From assembly GCF_001556515.1 (NCBI RefSeq), contig NZ_LSJA01000115.1, positions 1-22,187 on the forward strand: a stretch of 22,187 nucleotides of DNA, given 5' to 3'. The position numbers and the translations under genes are program-made. A model generated the notes under the pieces. The model saw only the letters and a list, made by a program, of their open reading frames with translations, had not been told where the DNA came from and did not search any database. Each line of letters begins with the position of its first letter. The first letter of the stretch is position 1. Source of the stretch: Caulobacter sp. CCH9-E1. Lineage in GTDB: Bacteria > Pseudomonadota > Alphaproteobacteria > Caulobacterales > Caulobacteraceae. This document shows, one piece after another, positions 15,780 through 22,187 of this stretch.

Positions 15780-16910
15780 ATGAACGAGCCGATCAACGAC
15801 ACGCCGCAAGCCGGCCCGCCGACGCTATTCGCCCGCGGCGCTTACATCTCCGGCCTCGACGGATTGCGCGCCATCGCCGTGCTGCTGGTGATGGTCGGCC
15901 ACTTCGGCCTCGAGAACGTGGTCCCGGGCATGCTCGGGGTGACCATCTTCTTCTTCATCAGCGGCTTTCTGATCACCACCCTGCTGACGCGCGAAGCCCA
16001 GGCCCACGGCGACATCTCGGTCGGCAAGTTCTACATGCGCCGGGCGTTGAGGCTCTATCCGGAGCTGCTGCTGCTCGTGGTCCTGGGCGGATCGGCGGGC
16101 CTTCTCTACCACGCGGTGCGGCCGATCGACGTCGCCGCCGCGCTTGGCTACTTCACCAACTATCTCCTGCTTCACGAGGAGGCGACGGGCAGGGCGGTGC
16201 GCTGGCCGCAGCTTTGGTCGCTGGCGGTGGAGGAGCACTTCTACCTGACCTTCCCGCTGCTGATGTGGGCGACATGGAGGCGTCCTCGACTGTTCGCCGC
16301 CTTGCTGGCGTCGATTTGCGTCGCAACCCTCGCCTGGCGGTTTCACGTCTCCCAATTCGGCGCGCCCTTCGGCCTGCTCCAGGCCGGCGCAAACCTGCCC
16401 TACACGTCGCTGGCGTCGGACGCCCGGATCGACTCGATCGTCTATGGCTGCCTGGCGAGCCTGATGTTCCGGCGGTGGGGCGATCACCTCGCGGCCGAGC
16501 CATGGCTGGCGCTGGCGATCGGCGCGGCGGGCGGGGCGGGGCTGCTGCTTTCGCTGGTCTGGCGCGATCCCGCCTTCCGCGAGACCTGGCGATTCAGCCT
16601 GCAGGGCCTCGCGCTCGCCGCCACCTTCGTCGGGCTCTATGCGACGCCGTTGGGGGCCTGGGTTCGGAAAAGGCTGCTCGACCACCCCCTGCCGCGTCGC
16701 CTCGGCGTCCTCTCCTACGGCGCCTATCTCTGGCACATGGAAGTCGTCATCGCCTGCGTCGCCTGGGTGGGGGCCCCAGTGGATCTTCCGCCGGTTCAGA
16801 AGCTTGGGCTCGTCGTCGTCGGCACGCTGGTCAGCTTCCTGCTGGCCGAGCTCTCGTTGCGCGCCGTCGCCCCCGCGCAGCGCCTGCGGCATCGGCTGTT
16901 CGCGCGCTAG
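15780..16910 (+). CDS. integral-membrane acyltransferase, OafA/YrhL type (acyltransferase family 3)
   Basis: A 376-residue polytopic inner-membrane O-acyltransferase. Members move acetyl or other acyl groups onto sugars of lipopolysaccharide, capsule or glycans. Hallmarks are GLDGLRAIAVLLVMVGHFG (25-43) with the probable catalytic His41, GVTIFFFISGFLITTLL (53-69), RRALRLYPELLLL (88-99), SLAVEEHFYLTFPLLM (147-162) and near the end LSYGAYLWHMEVVI. About ten hydrophobic helices are visible. There is no C-terminal SGNH domain, so this is the short form. ATG at 15780 follows GGGGGGCGC; in-frame codons upstream (from 15699) look non-coding. The acceptor is unknown, though a following methyltransferase suggests small-scale glycan or surface modification. 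Confidence 0.88.
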   Translation: MNEPINDTPQAGPPTLFARGAYISGLDGLRAIAVLLVMVGHFGLENVVPGMLGVTIFFFISGFLITTLLTREAQAHGDISVGKFYMRRALRLYPELLLLVVLGGSAGLLYHAVRPIDVAAALGYFTNYLLLHEEATGRAVRWPQLWSLAVEEHFYLTFPLLMWATWRRPRLFAALLASICVATLAWRFHVSQFGAPFGLLQAGANLPYTSLASDARIDSIVYGCLASLMFRRWGDHLAAEPWLALAIGAAGGAGLLLSLVWRDPAFRETWRFSLQGLALAATFVGLYATPLGAWVRKRLLDHPLPRRLGVLSYGAYLWHMEVVIACVAWVGAPVDLPPVQKLGLVVVGTLVSFLLAELSLRAVAPAQRLRHRLFAR

Positions 16911-16917
16911 ACGACCA

Positions 16918-16993
16918 GATTCTAGAGTTAATTTACCCCCCGGTAGGTGAGGGGACTCGACGCGCCCGGCGTTGCGGTTAAGCTTTCGGTAAC
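16918..16993 (+). promoter_or_regulatory. candidate cell-cycle promoter region: two GANTC sites and a CtrA-like box
   Basis: GATTC (16918-16922) and GACTC (16954-16958) are CcrM methylation sites. TTAA-GCTTTCG-GTAAC (16978-16993) matches the CtrA consensus TTAA-N7-TTAAC at eight of nine fixed bases, ending 30 bp before the methyltransferase ATG. The matches are seen in the sequence; regulation is inferred from Caulobacter biology. Confidence 0.4.
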
Positions 16994-17023
16994 GCTCTTC
17001 CGCCGATCCCTTGGAGGCCTCGC

Positions 17024-17782
17024 ATGTCGGCTCTCTCGTTGGCCCCGGTCTTCAAGCCCGAAGTCGTCACGCCGGTCTTCCCGCCGCGCGATCAGGCCGC
17101 CGACATCCTGCTGGAGCGCTTCCGCCGGCACGCGCCCTCGTTCCACCTCGACGGGTCCAGCGACTGGAGCGTCTCGGAGGAGACGATCCGGTTCCTCGCC
17201 AAGCACGTCCCGGAAAACGCGGCGACCCTCGAGACCGGCGCCGGCCTGTCGACCGCCATGTTCGCCCTGCTGGGCGCTCGCCACACCTGCATCACGCCGG
17301 ACGCTGGAGAGGTTCGCCGGATCGGAGACTTCTGCCGCGCGGCGGCGATCCCCACCGCCGATCTCGCGTTCGAGATCGACTATTCGGAAAACGCCCTGCC
17401 GCGGCTGAAGAAGGAGCCGCTGGACTTCGTGCTGATCGACGGCGGCCACGGTTTTCCGATGCCGATCATCGACTGGTACTACGCGGCCACGCACCTCAAG
17501 GAGGGCGGCGTCGTCCTGATCGACGACACGCACCTGTGGTCGGTCTCGATCCTGGTCGACATGCTCAAGACCGACGACGGCTGGGCGCACATGGGCCGCG
17601 TCGGACGTCGCACCCACGCCTTCCGCAAGGTCGCGCCGTTCGCCTACAAGGAGTTCTGCTTCCAGCCCTACGTCGTCCGCAAGAGCCGCCTGACGTCGAT
17701 CACGACGCGCCTGCTCACGGCGTTCGATCTGCTGCGCGCGGGGGACTTCGCCGAGTTCGGCCGGCGGCTGCGGCGCGCCTAG
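17024..17782 (+). CDS. class I SAM-dependent methyltransferase (Methyltransf_24 type)
   Basis: A 252-residue cytoplasmic methyltransferase with a Rossmann-like SAM-binding core. Motif I is ATLETGAGLSTAMFALLGA (67-85). The acidic end of strand 2 is replaced by CITPDAGE. Motif IV is PLDFVLIDGGHGFPMPIIDWYY (132-153), and GGVVLIDDTHLWSV (161-174) ends strand 5. The DGGH and DDTH motifs are typical of the Methyltransf_24 group (PF13578), some of which act on sugars or metal-bound substrates; the substrate here is unknown. The ATG follows TTGGAGGCCTCGC, a strong ribosome site. No signal peptide is seen. Its TAG stop interlocks with that of the convergent LOG gene (shared CTAG, 17779-17782). Confidence 0.82.
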   Translation: MSALSLAPVFKPEVVTPVFPPRDQAADILLERFRRHAPSFHLDGSSDWSVSEETIRFLAKHVPENAATLETGAGLSTAMFALLGARHTCITPDAGEVRRIGDFCRAAAIPTADLAFEIDYSENALPRLKKEPLDFVLIDGGHGFPMPIIDWYYAATHLKEGGVVLIDDTHLWSVSILVDMLKTDDGWAHMGRVGRRTHAFRKVAPFAYKEFCFQPYVVRKSRLTSITTRLLTAFDLLRAGDFAEFGRRLRRA

Positions 17783-18576
17783 CCCTTGCCCTCCGGCAGC
17801 TTCAGCCCGCACTTGACCAGTTCGGCCCAGGCTTCCTCGGCGTCGTCGGCGAAGTGGAGGAGGTCGAGGTCTTCGGCCGCGATCATGCCGTGCTCGACCA
17901 GGCCCTCGAAATTGATGATCGAGCGCCAATAGGCCTCGTCGAACAGCACGATCGGGATCGGCGGCGCCTTGTCGGTCTGGCGCAGGGTCAGGATCTCGAA
18001 CAGCTCGTCGAAGGTGCCAAAGCCGCCGGGGAACACCACCAGCGCGTTGGCCCGCATGGCCAGATGCATCTTGCGCATGGCGAAGTAGTGGAAGCGGAAG
18101 GTCAGGTCCGGCGTGCAATAGGGATTGGGCGTCTGCTCGCGCGGCAGGGTGATGTTGAAGCCGATCGTGGGCGCGCCGGCCTCGTAGGCGCCGCGATTGG
18201 CGGCCTCCATCGCCCCGGGGCCGCCGCCCGTGGCGATGACGTTGTCCCGGACTTGGTCGCCATTGACGTGCTTGGCCCCGCCGCGCTCTGAGACGATGCG
18301 GCCGAAGCGCCGGGCTTCCTCGTACCAGCGCGCCTGCTCGGGCGGACCGTCCTGGCGAACCCGCGCGCTGCCGAACACCACGATCGTCGAACGCACGCCC
18401 CAGCGGCGCAGGGCCTCGTCGGCCTTGGCGAACTCCAGCAGGAACCGCACGCCCCGCATCGAGTCGCCCAGCAGGAAATCCTGGTCCAGCGCCGCCAGCC
18501 GATAGGACGGCGAGGTCAGCTGGGCGCGGTTGTCTGGGGCGTTGGTCGGCAGGGGGACTTCGGTCACGAGGAGCAC
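17779..18576 (-). CDS. LOG family protein (nucleoside 5'-monophosphate phosphoribohydrolase type, TIGR00730-like)
   Basis: A 265-residue Rossmann-fold protein of the lysine-decarboxylase-like/LOG family. Proven members split nucleoside or cytokinin monophosphates into base and ribose 5-phosphate. The signature is complete: GGGPGAMEAANRGAYEAG (117-134) and the catalytic PGGFGTFDELFE (183-194), with the conserved glutamate at 191. An extended N-terminus (about 60 residues before STIVVFGSAR) marks the longer bacterial subgroup. Whether it makes cytokinin or recycles nucleotides cannot be told. The start is GTG at 18576 or a second in-frame GTG at 18567. Neither has a clear ribosome site, so a leaderless or near-leaderless transcript is possible. 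The start is therefore uncertain by three residues. Confidence 0.88.
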   Translation of the reverse strand: MLLVTEVPLPTNAPDNRAQLTSPSYRLAALDQDFLLGDSMRGVRFLLEFAKADEALRRWGVRSTIVVFGSARVRQDGPPEQARWYEEARRFGRIVSERGGAKHVNGDQVRDNVIATGGGPGAMEAANRGAYEAGAPTIGFNITLPREQTPNPYCTPDLTFRFHYFAMRKMHLAMRANALVVFPGGFGTFDELFEILTLRQTDKAPPIPIVLFDEAYWRSIINFEGLVEHGMIAAEDLDLLHFADDAEEAWAELVKCGLKLPEGKG

Positions 18577-18696
18577 TCAAGGTTTGCGTAGCGGCGCAGA
18601 CTATGACGCAATCCGTCAGCGAGGTTGACCTGGATCAGGGCGAAGACGGCTTCCGGACGCTCATCCTCGTTCAGTTTTCCTGTGGATGGCGCTGCG

Positions 18697-20289
18697 ATGA
18701 CCCCGACCCTGACCTTCCATGGCGCCGCGGGCTGCGTCACCGGCTTTTGCGCCCGGCTCGTCACCGAGCACGCTACGGTGCTGATCGACTGCGGCATGTT
18801 CCAGGGCTCCAAGACGCTGAAGGCGCTGAACTACGAGCCGTTTCCGTTCGACGCCGGCAAGGTCGACGCGGTCCTCCTGACCCACGCCCACATCGACCAT
18901 TCGGGCCTCTTGCCCAAGCTGATGCTGGCCGGGTTCGAGGGGCCGATCTACGCCACCGCCGCCACGCGCGACCTGGCCGCGGTCATGCTGGTCGACGCCG
19001 GGGGCATTCAGGAGAACGAGGTCGAGAGCCTCAACCGTCGCAACCAGCGACGGGGCATTCCGCCGGTCGAGCCGATCTATACGGCGCAGGACGGCAAGGC
19101 CGTCGCCGCCCAGTTCCGCAAGGCGAAACTCGGCGAGCCCGTCCAGATCGCGGAGGGGATCACCGCCACCTGGTGGCCGGCCGGCCACATGTTGGGCTCG
19201 GCCTCGATCGCGGTGGAGGTCGGCTCGCCCGGCCAGACCAAGACCTTGCTGTTCTCCGGCGATCTCGGCCCCGGCGGCAGCCCGTTCGTCGACGATCCCG
19301 ACGCGCCGGCGGGCGTCGATCACCTGATCATCGAGTCGACCTATGGCGACCGCGAGCGCACGGGCTTCGACAGCGCCTCGCGTCGCCAGCAACTGGCCGA
19401 AGAAGTGCGGGCCGCGCACGAGGCCGGCGGCCCGCTGCTGATCCCCGCCTTCGCCGTGGAACGCAGTCAGGAACTGCTGGTCGACCTGCTGGAACTGATG
19501 GACGCGGGCGAGGTCCCCAAGGGCGACGTCTTCCTGGACTCGCCGCTGGCCATCGAGGCGACCAAGGTGTTCCAGGCGCGCGGCTGGCGGCCGGGCGTCC
19601 AGTCCAATCCGTTCGATGCGCTCAGGCCGTCGAACCACCTGCGGTTCCTCACCTCGCCCGGCGAGAGCGACGGCCTGGACCGCCTGAGCGGCTGGCACAT
19701 CATCCTGGCGGCCAGCGGCATGTGCGACGCCGGCCGCGTCCGCAAGCATCTCAAGCGGCTGCTGTGGCGCAAGGAGGCGACGGTGCTGCTGTGCGGCTAC
19801 CAGGCTACGGGCACCCTGGGGCGCCTCTTGGCCGAAGGCGCGCCGCGCGTCTCGATCCGGGGCGACGAGGTGCGGGTGCGGGCGCGGATCCGCCAGCTGG
19901 ACGCCTATTCCGGCCACGCCGACGCCAAGGAGCTCGTCAGCTGGGCCAAGGCGCGGATGCCGGTGGCGGGCTCGGTCTTCATTGCTCATGGCGAGCCCGA
20001 CGCGGCGCAAGGCCTCAAGCGTCGCCTCGCCGAGGCGGGCTTTTCCGAGGATCGCCTGGTGGTCCCGGCGCTGGACGAGACCTTCCTGCTGGGCGAGGGC
20101 GCGGCCACCCTGACCGACCAGGCGCCGCCGCGCCTGCCGCCGCGCGCGGCGGGCTCGCTCGACTGGCACAACCAGCGCGCCGCCTTCCAGCTGGCCCTGG
20201 GCGAGGCGCTGAAAGCTGCTCCCGATGACGCCGACCGCGAGCGCCTGCTGCATGTGCTGAGCGCGGCGTTGGACGCCTATCGGGGGTAG
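18697..20289 (+). CDS. beta-CASP metallo-beta-lactamase-fold RNA-metabolising hydrolase
   Basis: A 530-residue predicted zinc-dependent nuclease of the RNA-specific metallo-beta-lactamase group (COG1236, related to CPSF73/Ysh1 and archaeal RNA nucleases). Zinc ligands are THAHIDHSG (His63, His65, Asp67, His68), His164 in PAGHMLGSAS and Asp189 in FSGDLG. Beta-CASP motif A begins IIESTYGDRERT (Glu213). PAFAVERSQELL (250-261), SGMCDAGRVRKHL and GYQATGTLGR follow, then the C-terminal RMMBL segment with SGHADAKEL. This is the full domain set, so an endo- or exonuclease acting on RNA in the cytoplasm is likely; its targets are unknown. I take ATG 18697, because homology begins at once (TPTLTFHGAAGCVTG). 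A possible GTG at 18625 would add 24 residues of unlikely sequence. The upstream Shine-Dalgarno is weak (GTGGATGG). Confidence 0.9.
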   Translation: MTPTLTFHGAAGCVTGFCARLVTEHATVLIDCGMFQGSKTLKALNYEPFPFDAGKVDAVLLTHAHIDHSGLLPKLMLAGFEGPIYATAATRDLAAVMLVDAGGIQENEVESLNRRNQRRGIPPVEPIYTAQDGKAVAAQFRKAKLGEPVQIAEGITATWWPAGHMLGSASIAVEVGSPGQTKTLLFSGDLGPGGSPFVDDPDAPAGVDHLIIESTYGDRERTGFDSASRRQQLAEEVRAAHEAGGPLLIPAFAVERSQELLVDLLELMDAGEVPKGDVFLDSPLAIEATKVFQARGWRPGVQSNPFDALRPSNHLRFLTSPGESDGLDRLSGWHIILAASGMCDAGRVRKHLKRLLWRKEATVLLCGYQATGTLGRLLAEGAPRVSIRGDEVRVRARIRQLDAYSGHADAKELVSWAKARMPVAGSVFIAHGEPDAAQGLKRRLAEAGFSEDRLVVPALDETFLLGEGAATLTDQAPPRLPPRAAGSLDWHNQRAAFQLALGEALKAAPDDADRERLLHVLSAALDAYRG

Positions 20290-20308
20290 GGGTCTATTCC
20301 CACAATTC

Positions 20309-20354
20309 CCGTGTCATCCCGGAAGCCTCGAAGAGGCTATCCGGGATGACACGG
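20309..20354. terminator. long hairpin between convergent genes, bidirectional terminator / REP-like element
   Basis: CCGTGTCATCCCGGA (20309-20323) and TCCGGGATGACACGG (20340-20354) form a perfect 15-bp stem. AGCCTC-GAA-GAGGCT continues inside it with one bulged A, giving 21 bp in total. It occupies the gap between the ends of the beta-CASP gene and the GH43 gene. ATTTTG follows on the plus strand, a modest T-run. Hairpins with the GTGTCATCCCGG arm are familiar dispersed repeats in alphaproteobacteria. Confidence 0.7.
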
Positions 20355-20376
20355 ATTTTGAGTGGCTCGTCTCAGT

Positions 20377-21999
20377 TCAATCCAGCGCCCTGTACTTGAA
20401 CCCCCTGAACCGCGCCGAGCCCTTGCCGGCCGCGTAAAGGCCAGGCTTCAGCATCAGGAAGCCGCCGCGGACGTTGTGGTGATAGCCGCTGACCTCCATG
20501 CCGCGGTCGAAGCGCTTCCAGGTCTTTCCCCCGTCTCCGCTGGTGTGGAAGGCGACGATGTGGCGGGTGTTGCGCAGCCTCATCAGCATCTTCGACCCAT
20601 GCGGATTGGCCGGGCGGCCGCGCTCGATGCCGTACTGGTGGGTGACGAAGTTCTTCGCGTCGAAGCCCAAGCCGCAATAGAGCTGGCGATCGTAGAACAG
20701 GATCAGGCCCGCGCGCGTCTCGGGCTCGATCTCGATCTCGCACTCGATCTCGTAGGCCTGGTCGCCGTTGACGAAGATCAGCGGCGCGCCGCTGGACGGC
20801 GCCTCGCCCGCGCCCTTCAGGATCAGGGCGCCGCCTTCGCGCTTGATGCGGTCCTGCTCGCCGGGCTTGGGATCGAAGAAGTTCCACTGCACGCCGTACT
20901 TGTCGGTGGTGAAGTCGTCCGACAGCGCCATGCCGTGCGGGCCTGGAACCCCACCCCTCGGCTTGGCGAGGGGACGGGACAAGTCGCCGCCGCCGATGTC
21001 GAACCAGCCGTCGGCGGTCCAGGTCACCGGCGCCAGCAGGGTCTGGCGGCCCAGGGTGTAATAGCCGTTCTCGTAGCCGTGATAGACGGTCCACCAGTCG
21101 CCGGGCGTGGGCCCTTCGACCAGGGTGGCGTGGCCGCGCGACCACCACTTTTCGCTGTTGTCGACGGTGCGCACCAGCGGGTTGCGCGGATGGTCCTCCC
21201 AAGGGCCCGCCAGCGACTTGGCGCGCGCGACGATGACCATGTGGCCGGTCGGCGGGCCGGCCGTGCCGCCCACGGCGGTGATCATGTAGAAGTATTCACC
21301 CCGCCGCATGACCTTGGGGCCCTCGGGCGAGAAGCCCTCGACGTCCCAGTCGTCGGGATAACGCCACGGATCATAGACGTGCTCGGGCTGACCCACGGTG
21401 GAGAGGCCGTCGGGCGCCAGCCTTATGCGGTCGCCGCCGGACAGGAACAGCCAGCGCTCGCCCGTCTCGTCGACGATGTGGCCCGGATCGATGTAGCGGG
21501 GCAGTTTCAAGTCGATCGGCTCGGACCACGGGCCCTCGATCCTGTCGGCCCAGATCACGTAGCTGGTGTTGTTGTTCGGCTTTTTGGCCGGCAGGTAGAT
21601 GTAGTAGCGGCCCTTGTGCTTGCAGAGCTCGGGCGCCCAGATCGCGCCGACATTGGTCTTCAGCGTCGTGGTGACCGGCGTCCAGTTCACCAGGTCGCGA
21701 CTATGCCAGATCAGCAGGCCCGGATAGGCGTCGAACGAGCTGTGGGTCATGTAGTAGTCGTCGCCGTCCTTCTGGATCGACGGGTCGGGATGGTCGCCGG
21801 CCAGGATCGGATTGAGGAAGGTCCCGTCGCCCAGGTCGGCCTTGCGCTGGCCCTCGATCCCCTTGGCCCAGGTCGGGCCCGTGGTCGGCTTGGCGGGGAG
21901 GGCGCCCATCTGAGCCGCTTGGCCGGAGGCGGGCAGGGCGGCCAGGCCCGCGCCGGTCAGCAGCGAGCCCAACGCGCCGCGGCGATTGATGTCGACCAT
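20377..21999 (-). CDS. exported GH43 family glycoside hydrolase (beta-xylosidase / arabinofuranosidase type)
   Basis: A 540-residue inverting glycosidase. Residues 1-29 hold a Tat-like signal (INRRGALGSLLTGAGLAALPASGQA), so it is exported. The five-bladed propeller follows, with catalytic base Asp72 in AGDHPDPSI, Asp171 in YIDPGHI and general acid Glu226 in SPEGPKV, the three carboxylates of GH43. Residues about 355-540 form a beta-sandwich (LSDDFTTDKYGVQWNFF ... YCGLGFDAKNF ... FRGFKYRALD) like the C-terminal concanavalin-like domain of GH43 xylosidases. Activity on xylan or arabinoxylan side chains is the family expectation; the exact sugar is not readable. ATG at 21999 follows GGGAGAGAACATC. 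An operator-like ACCGGTGTCA site lies 62-76 bp upstream and resembles the one before the carboxylesterase. It is monocistronic in this window. Confidence 0.9.
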   Translation of the reverse strand: MVDINRRGALGSLLTGAGLAALPASGQAAQMGALPAKPTTGPTWAKGIEGQRKADLGDGTFLNPILAGDHPDPSIQKDGDDYYMTHSSFDAYPGLLIWHSRDLVNWTPVTTTLKTNVGAIWAPELCKHKGRYYIYLPAKKPNNNTSYVIWADRIEGPWSEPIDLKLPRYIDPGHIVDETGERWLFLSGGDRIRLAPDGLSTVGQPEHVYDPWRYPDDWDVEGFSPEGPKVMRRGEYFYMITAVGGTAGPPTGHMVIVARAKSLAGPWEDHPRNPLVRTVDNSEKWWSRGHATLVEGPTPGDWWTVYHGYENGYYTLGRQTLLAPVTWTADGWFDIGGGDLSRPLAKPRGGVPGPHGMALSDDFTTDKYGVQWNFFDPKPGEQDRIKREGGALILKGAGEAPSSGAPLIFVNGDQAYEIECEIEIEPETRAGLILFYDRQLYCGLGFDAKNFVTHQYGIERGRPANPHGSKMLMRLRNTRHIVAFHTSGDGGKTWKRFDRGMEVSGYHHNVRGGFLMLKPGLYAAGKGSARFRGFKYRALD

Positions 22000-22060
22000 G
22001 ATGTTCTCTCCCGAACGCGACTTGTCTTTGTTGGGTGCAGGCTAGTGGTCGGCGCGATTT

Positions 22061-22075
22061 TGTCCACCGGTGTCA
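22061..22075. promoter_or_regulatory. operator-like motif upstream of the GH43 gene
   Basis: TGTCCACCGGTGTCA shares ACCGGTGTCA exactly with the minus-strand form of 1901-1914 (TGTCACCGGTGTCA), differing by one inserted C in the other half. It sits 62-76 bp before the GH43 start. It is a candidate binding site for a LacI-type sugar regulator. Confidence 0.4.
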
Positions 22076-22087
22076 TTTTGGCGAAGG

Positions 22088-22125
22088 GCAAAAGAAAACG
22101 CCCGGAAGCGAGGCCTCCGGGCGTT
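22088..22125 (-). terminator. intrinsic terminator of a leftward gene beyond the right edge
   Basis: AACGCCCGGA (22097-22106) and TCCGGGCGTT (22116-22125) form a 10-bp stem with a 9-base loop. On the minus strand the hairpin runs directly into TTTTCTTTTG. It should therefore end a leftward transcript from a gene outside the window, and it insulates the GH43 promoter. Confidence 0.8.
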
Positions 22126-22137
22126 GCGGATCAAGAT

Positions 22138-22187
22138 GCTCCCCCGCGATGCGGGGGAGCTGTCGCGGAGCGACTGAGGGGGCGAGC
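22138..22187. repeat. GCTCCCCC...GGGGGAGC intergenic repeat, cut by the window end
   Basis: GCTCCCCCGC (22138-22147) and GCGGGGGAGC (22151-22160) form a perfect 10-bp stem with loop GAT. It is followed by TGTCGCGGAGCGACTGAGGG, a layout I know as a common Caulobacter-type dispersed repeat. The arms match those of the hairpin at 4685-4712. The element continues past the end of the window. Confidence 0.6.

Noticed and set aside
16928..18580. A 550-codon minus-strand frame covering the methyltransferase and LOG genes.
   Set aside because: It lies out of frame with LOG on the same strand and antisense to the methyltransferase, both of which show family motifs; the translation is unstructured.
1..22187. 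CRISPR arrays, tRNA/rRNA genes, insertion sequences, prophage or toxin-antitoxin modules.
   Set aside because: No regularly spaced repeats, no transposase or integrase motifs and no tRNA-like cloverleaf were noticed. The short repeats seen are intergenic hairpins.

Overview
The window is a stretch of GC-rich chromosome (roughly two thirds G+C) that reads as a Caulobacter species close to C. crescentus / C. vibrioides. This is inferred from remembered family and gene-order knowledge, not from a search. The supporting points are a flagellin tail ending in ILSLFR, a proline-utilisation pair putA/putR, a divergent TetR-AcrA-AcrB-NodT block that matches the C. crescentus tipR / acrAB2-nodT locus, and intergenic hairpins of the CTCCCCC...GGGGGAG type. 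I see no tRNA, rRNA, transposase, integrase or CRISPR array. Almost all of the window looks like ordinary core chromosome.

Layout. (1) 1-213: 3' end of a flagellin gene (+) followed by two tandem UUCG-tetraloop hairpins, the second a clear intrinsic terminator. (2) 231-4678 (all -): three consecutive exported hydrolases. They are an alpha/beta hydrolase, a GH5 mannanase-like enzyme and a type-B carboxylesterase, read in that order and probably co-transcribed at least in part. (3) 4751-8719: putA (-) and its divergent Lrp-type regulator putR (+), separated by 405 bp that hold a 16-bp direct repeat and GC-rich inverted repeats. (4) 8716-8883: a 55-residue single-pass membrane protein (-), whose stop codon interlocks with that of putR. 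(5) 9144-14896 (-): the tripartite RND efflux operon acrA-acrB-nodT. The TetR repressor gene (tipR, +) diverges from it across a perfect 20-bp palindrome. (6) 15780-17782 (+): a membrane O-acyltransferase and a class I methyltransferase, the latter behind a candidate CtrA box and two GANTC sites. (7) 17779-18576 (-): a LOG-family nucleotide-processing enzyme whose stop interlocks with that of the methyltransferase. (8) 18697-20289 (+): a beta-CASP metallo-beta-lactamase-fold RNA nuclease. (9) 20377-21999 (-): an exported GH43 glycosidase. (10) 22000-22187: an operator-like motif, a leftward intrinsic terminator for a gene beyond the right edge, and the start of an intergenic repeat.

Together the genes suggest an oligotrophic, plant-debris-associated aquatic bacterium. 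It secretes hemicellulose-active enzymes (GH5, GH43, esterases), uses proline as a carbon and nitrogen source under PutR, and controls a multidrug pump with a TetR repressor. A near-palindromic ACCGGTGTCA motif lies 50-80 bp upstream of both the carboxylesterase and the GH43 gene, about 20 kb apart, and may link them in one sugar regulon.

I did not find a convincing undescribed multi-gene system. The most informative non-coding observations are the shared ACCGGTGTCA motif, the efflux operator palindrome, the ribosome-binding site buried in a repeat hairpin before the alpha/beta hydrolase, the paired direct repeats around the put promoters, and the CtrA/GANTC cluster before the methyltransferase.
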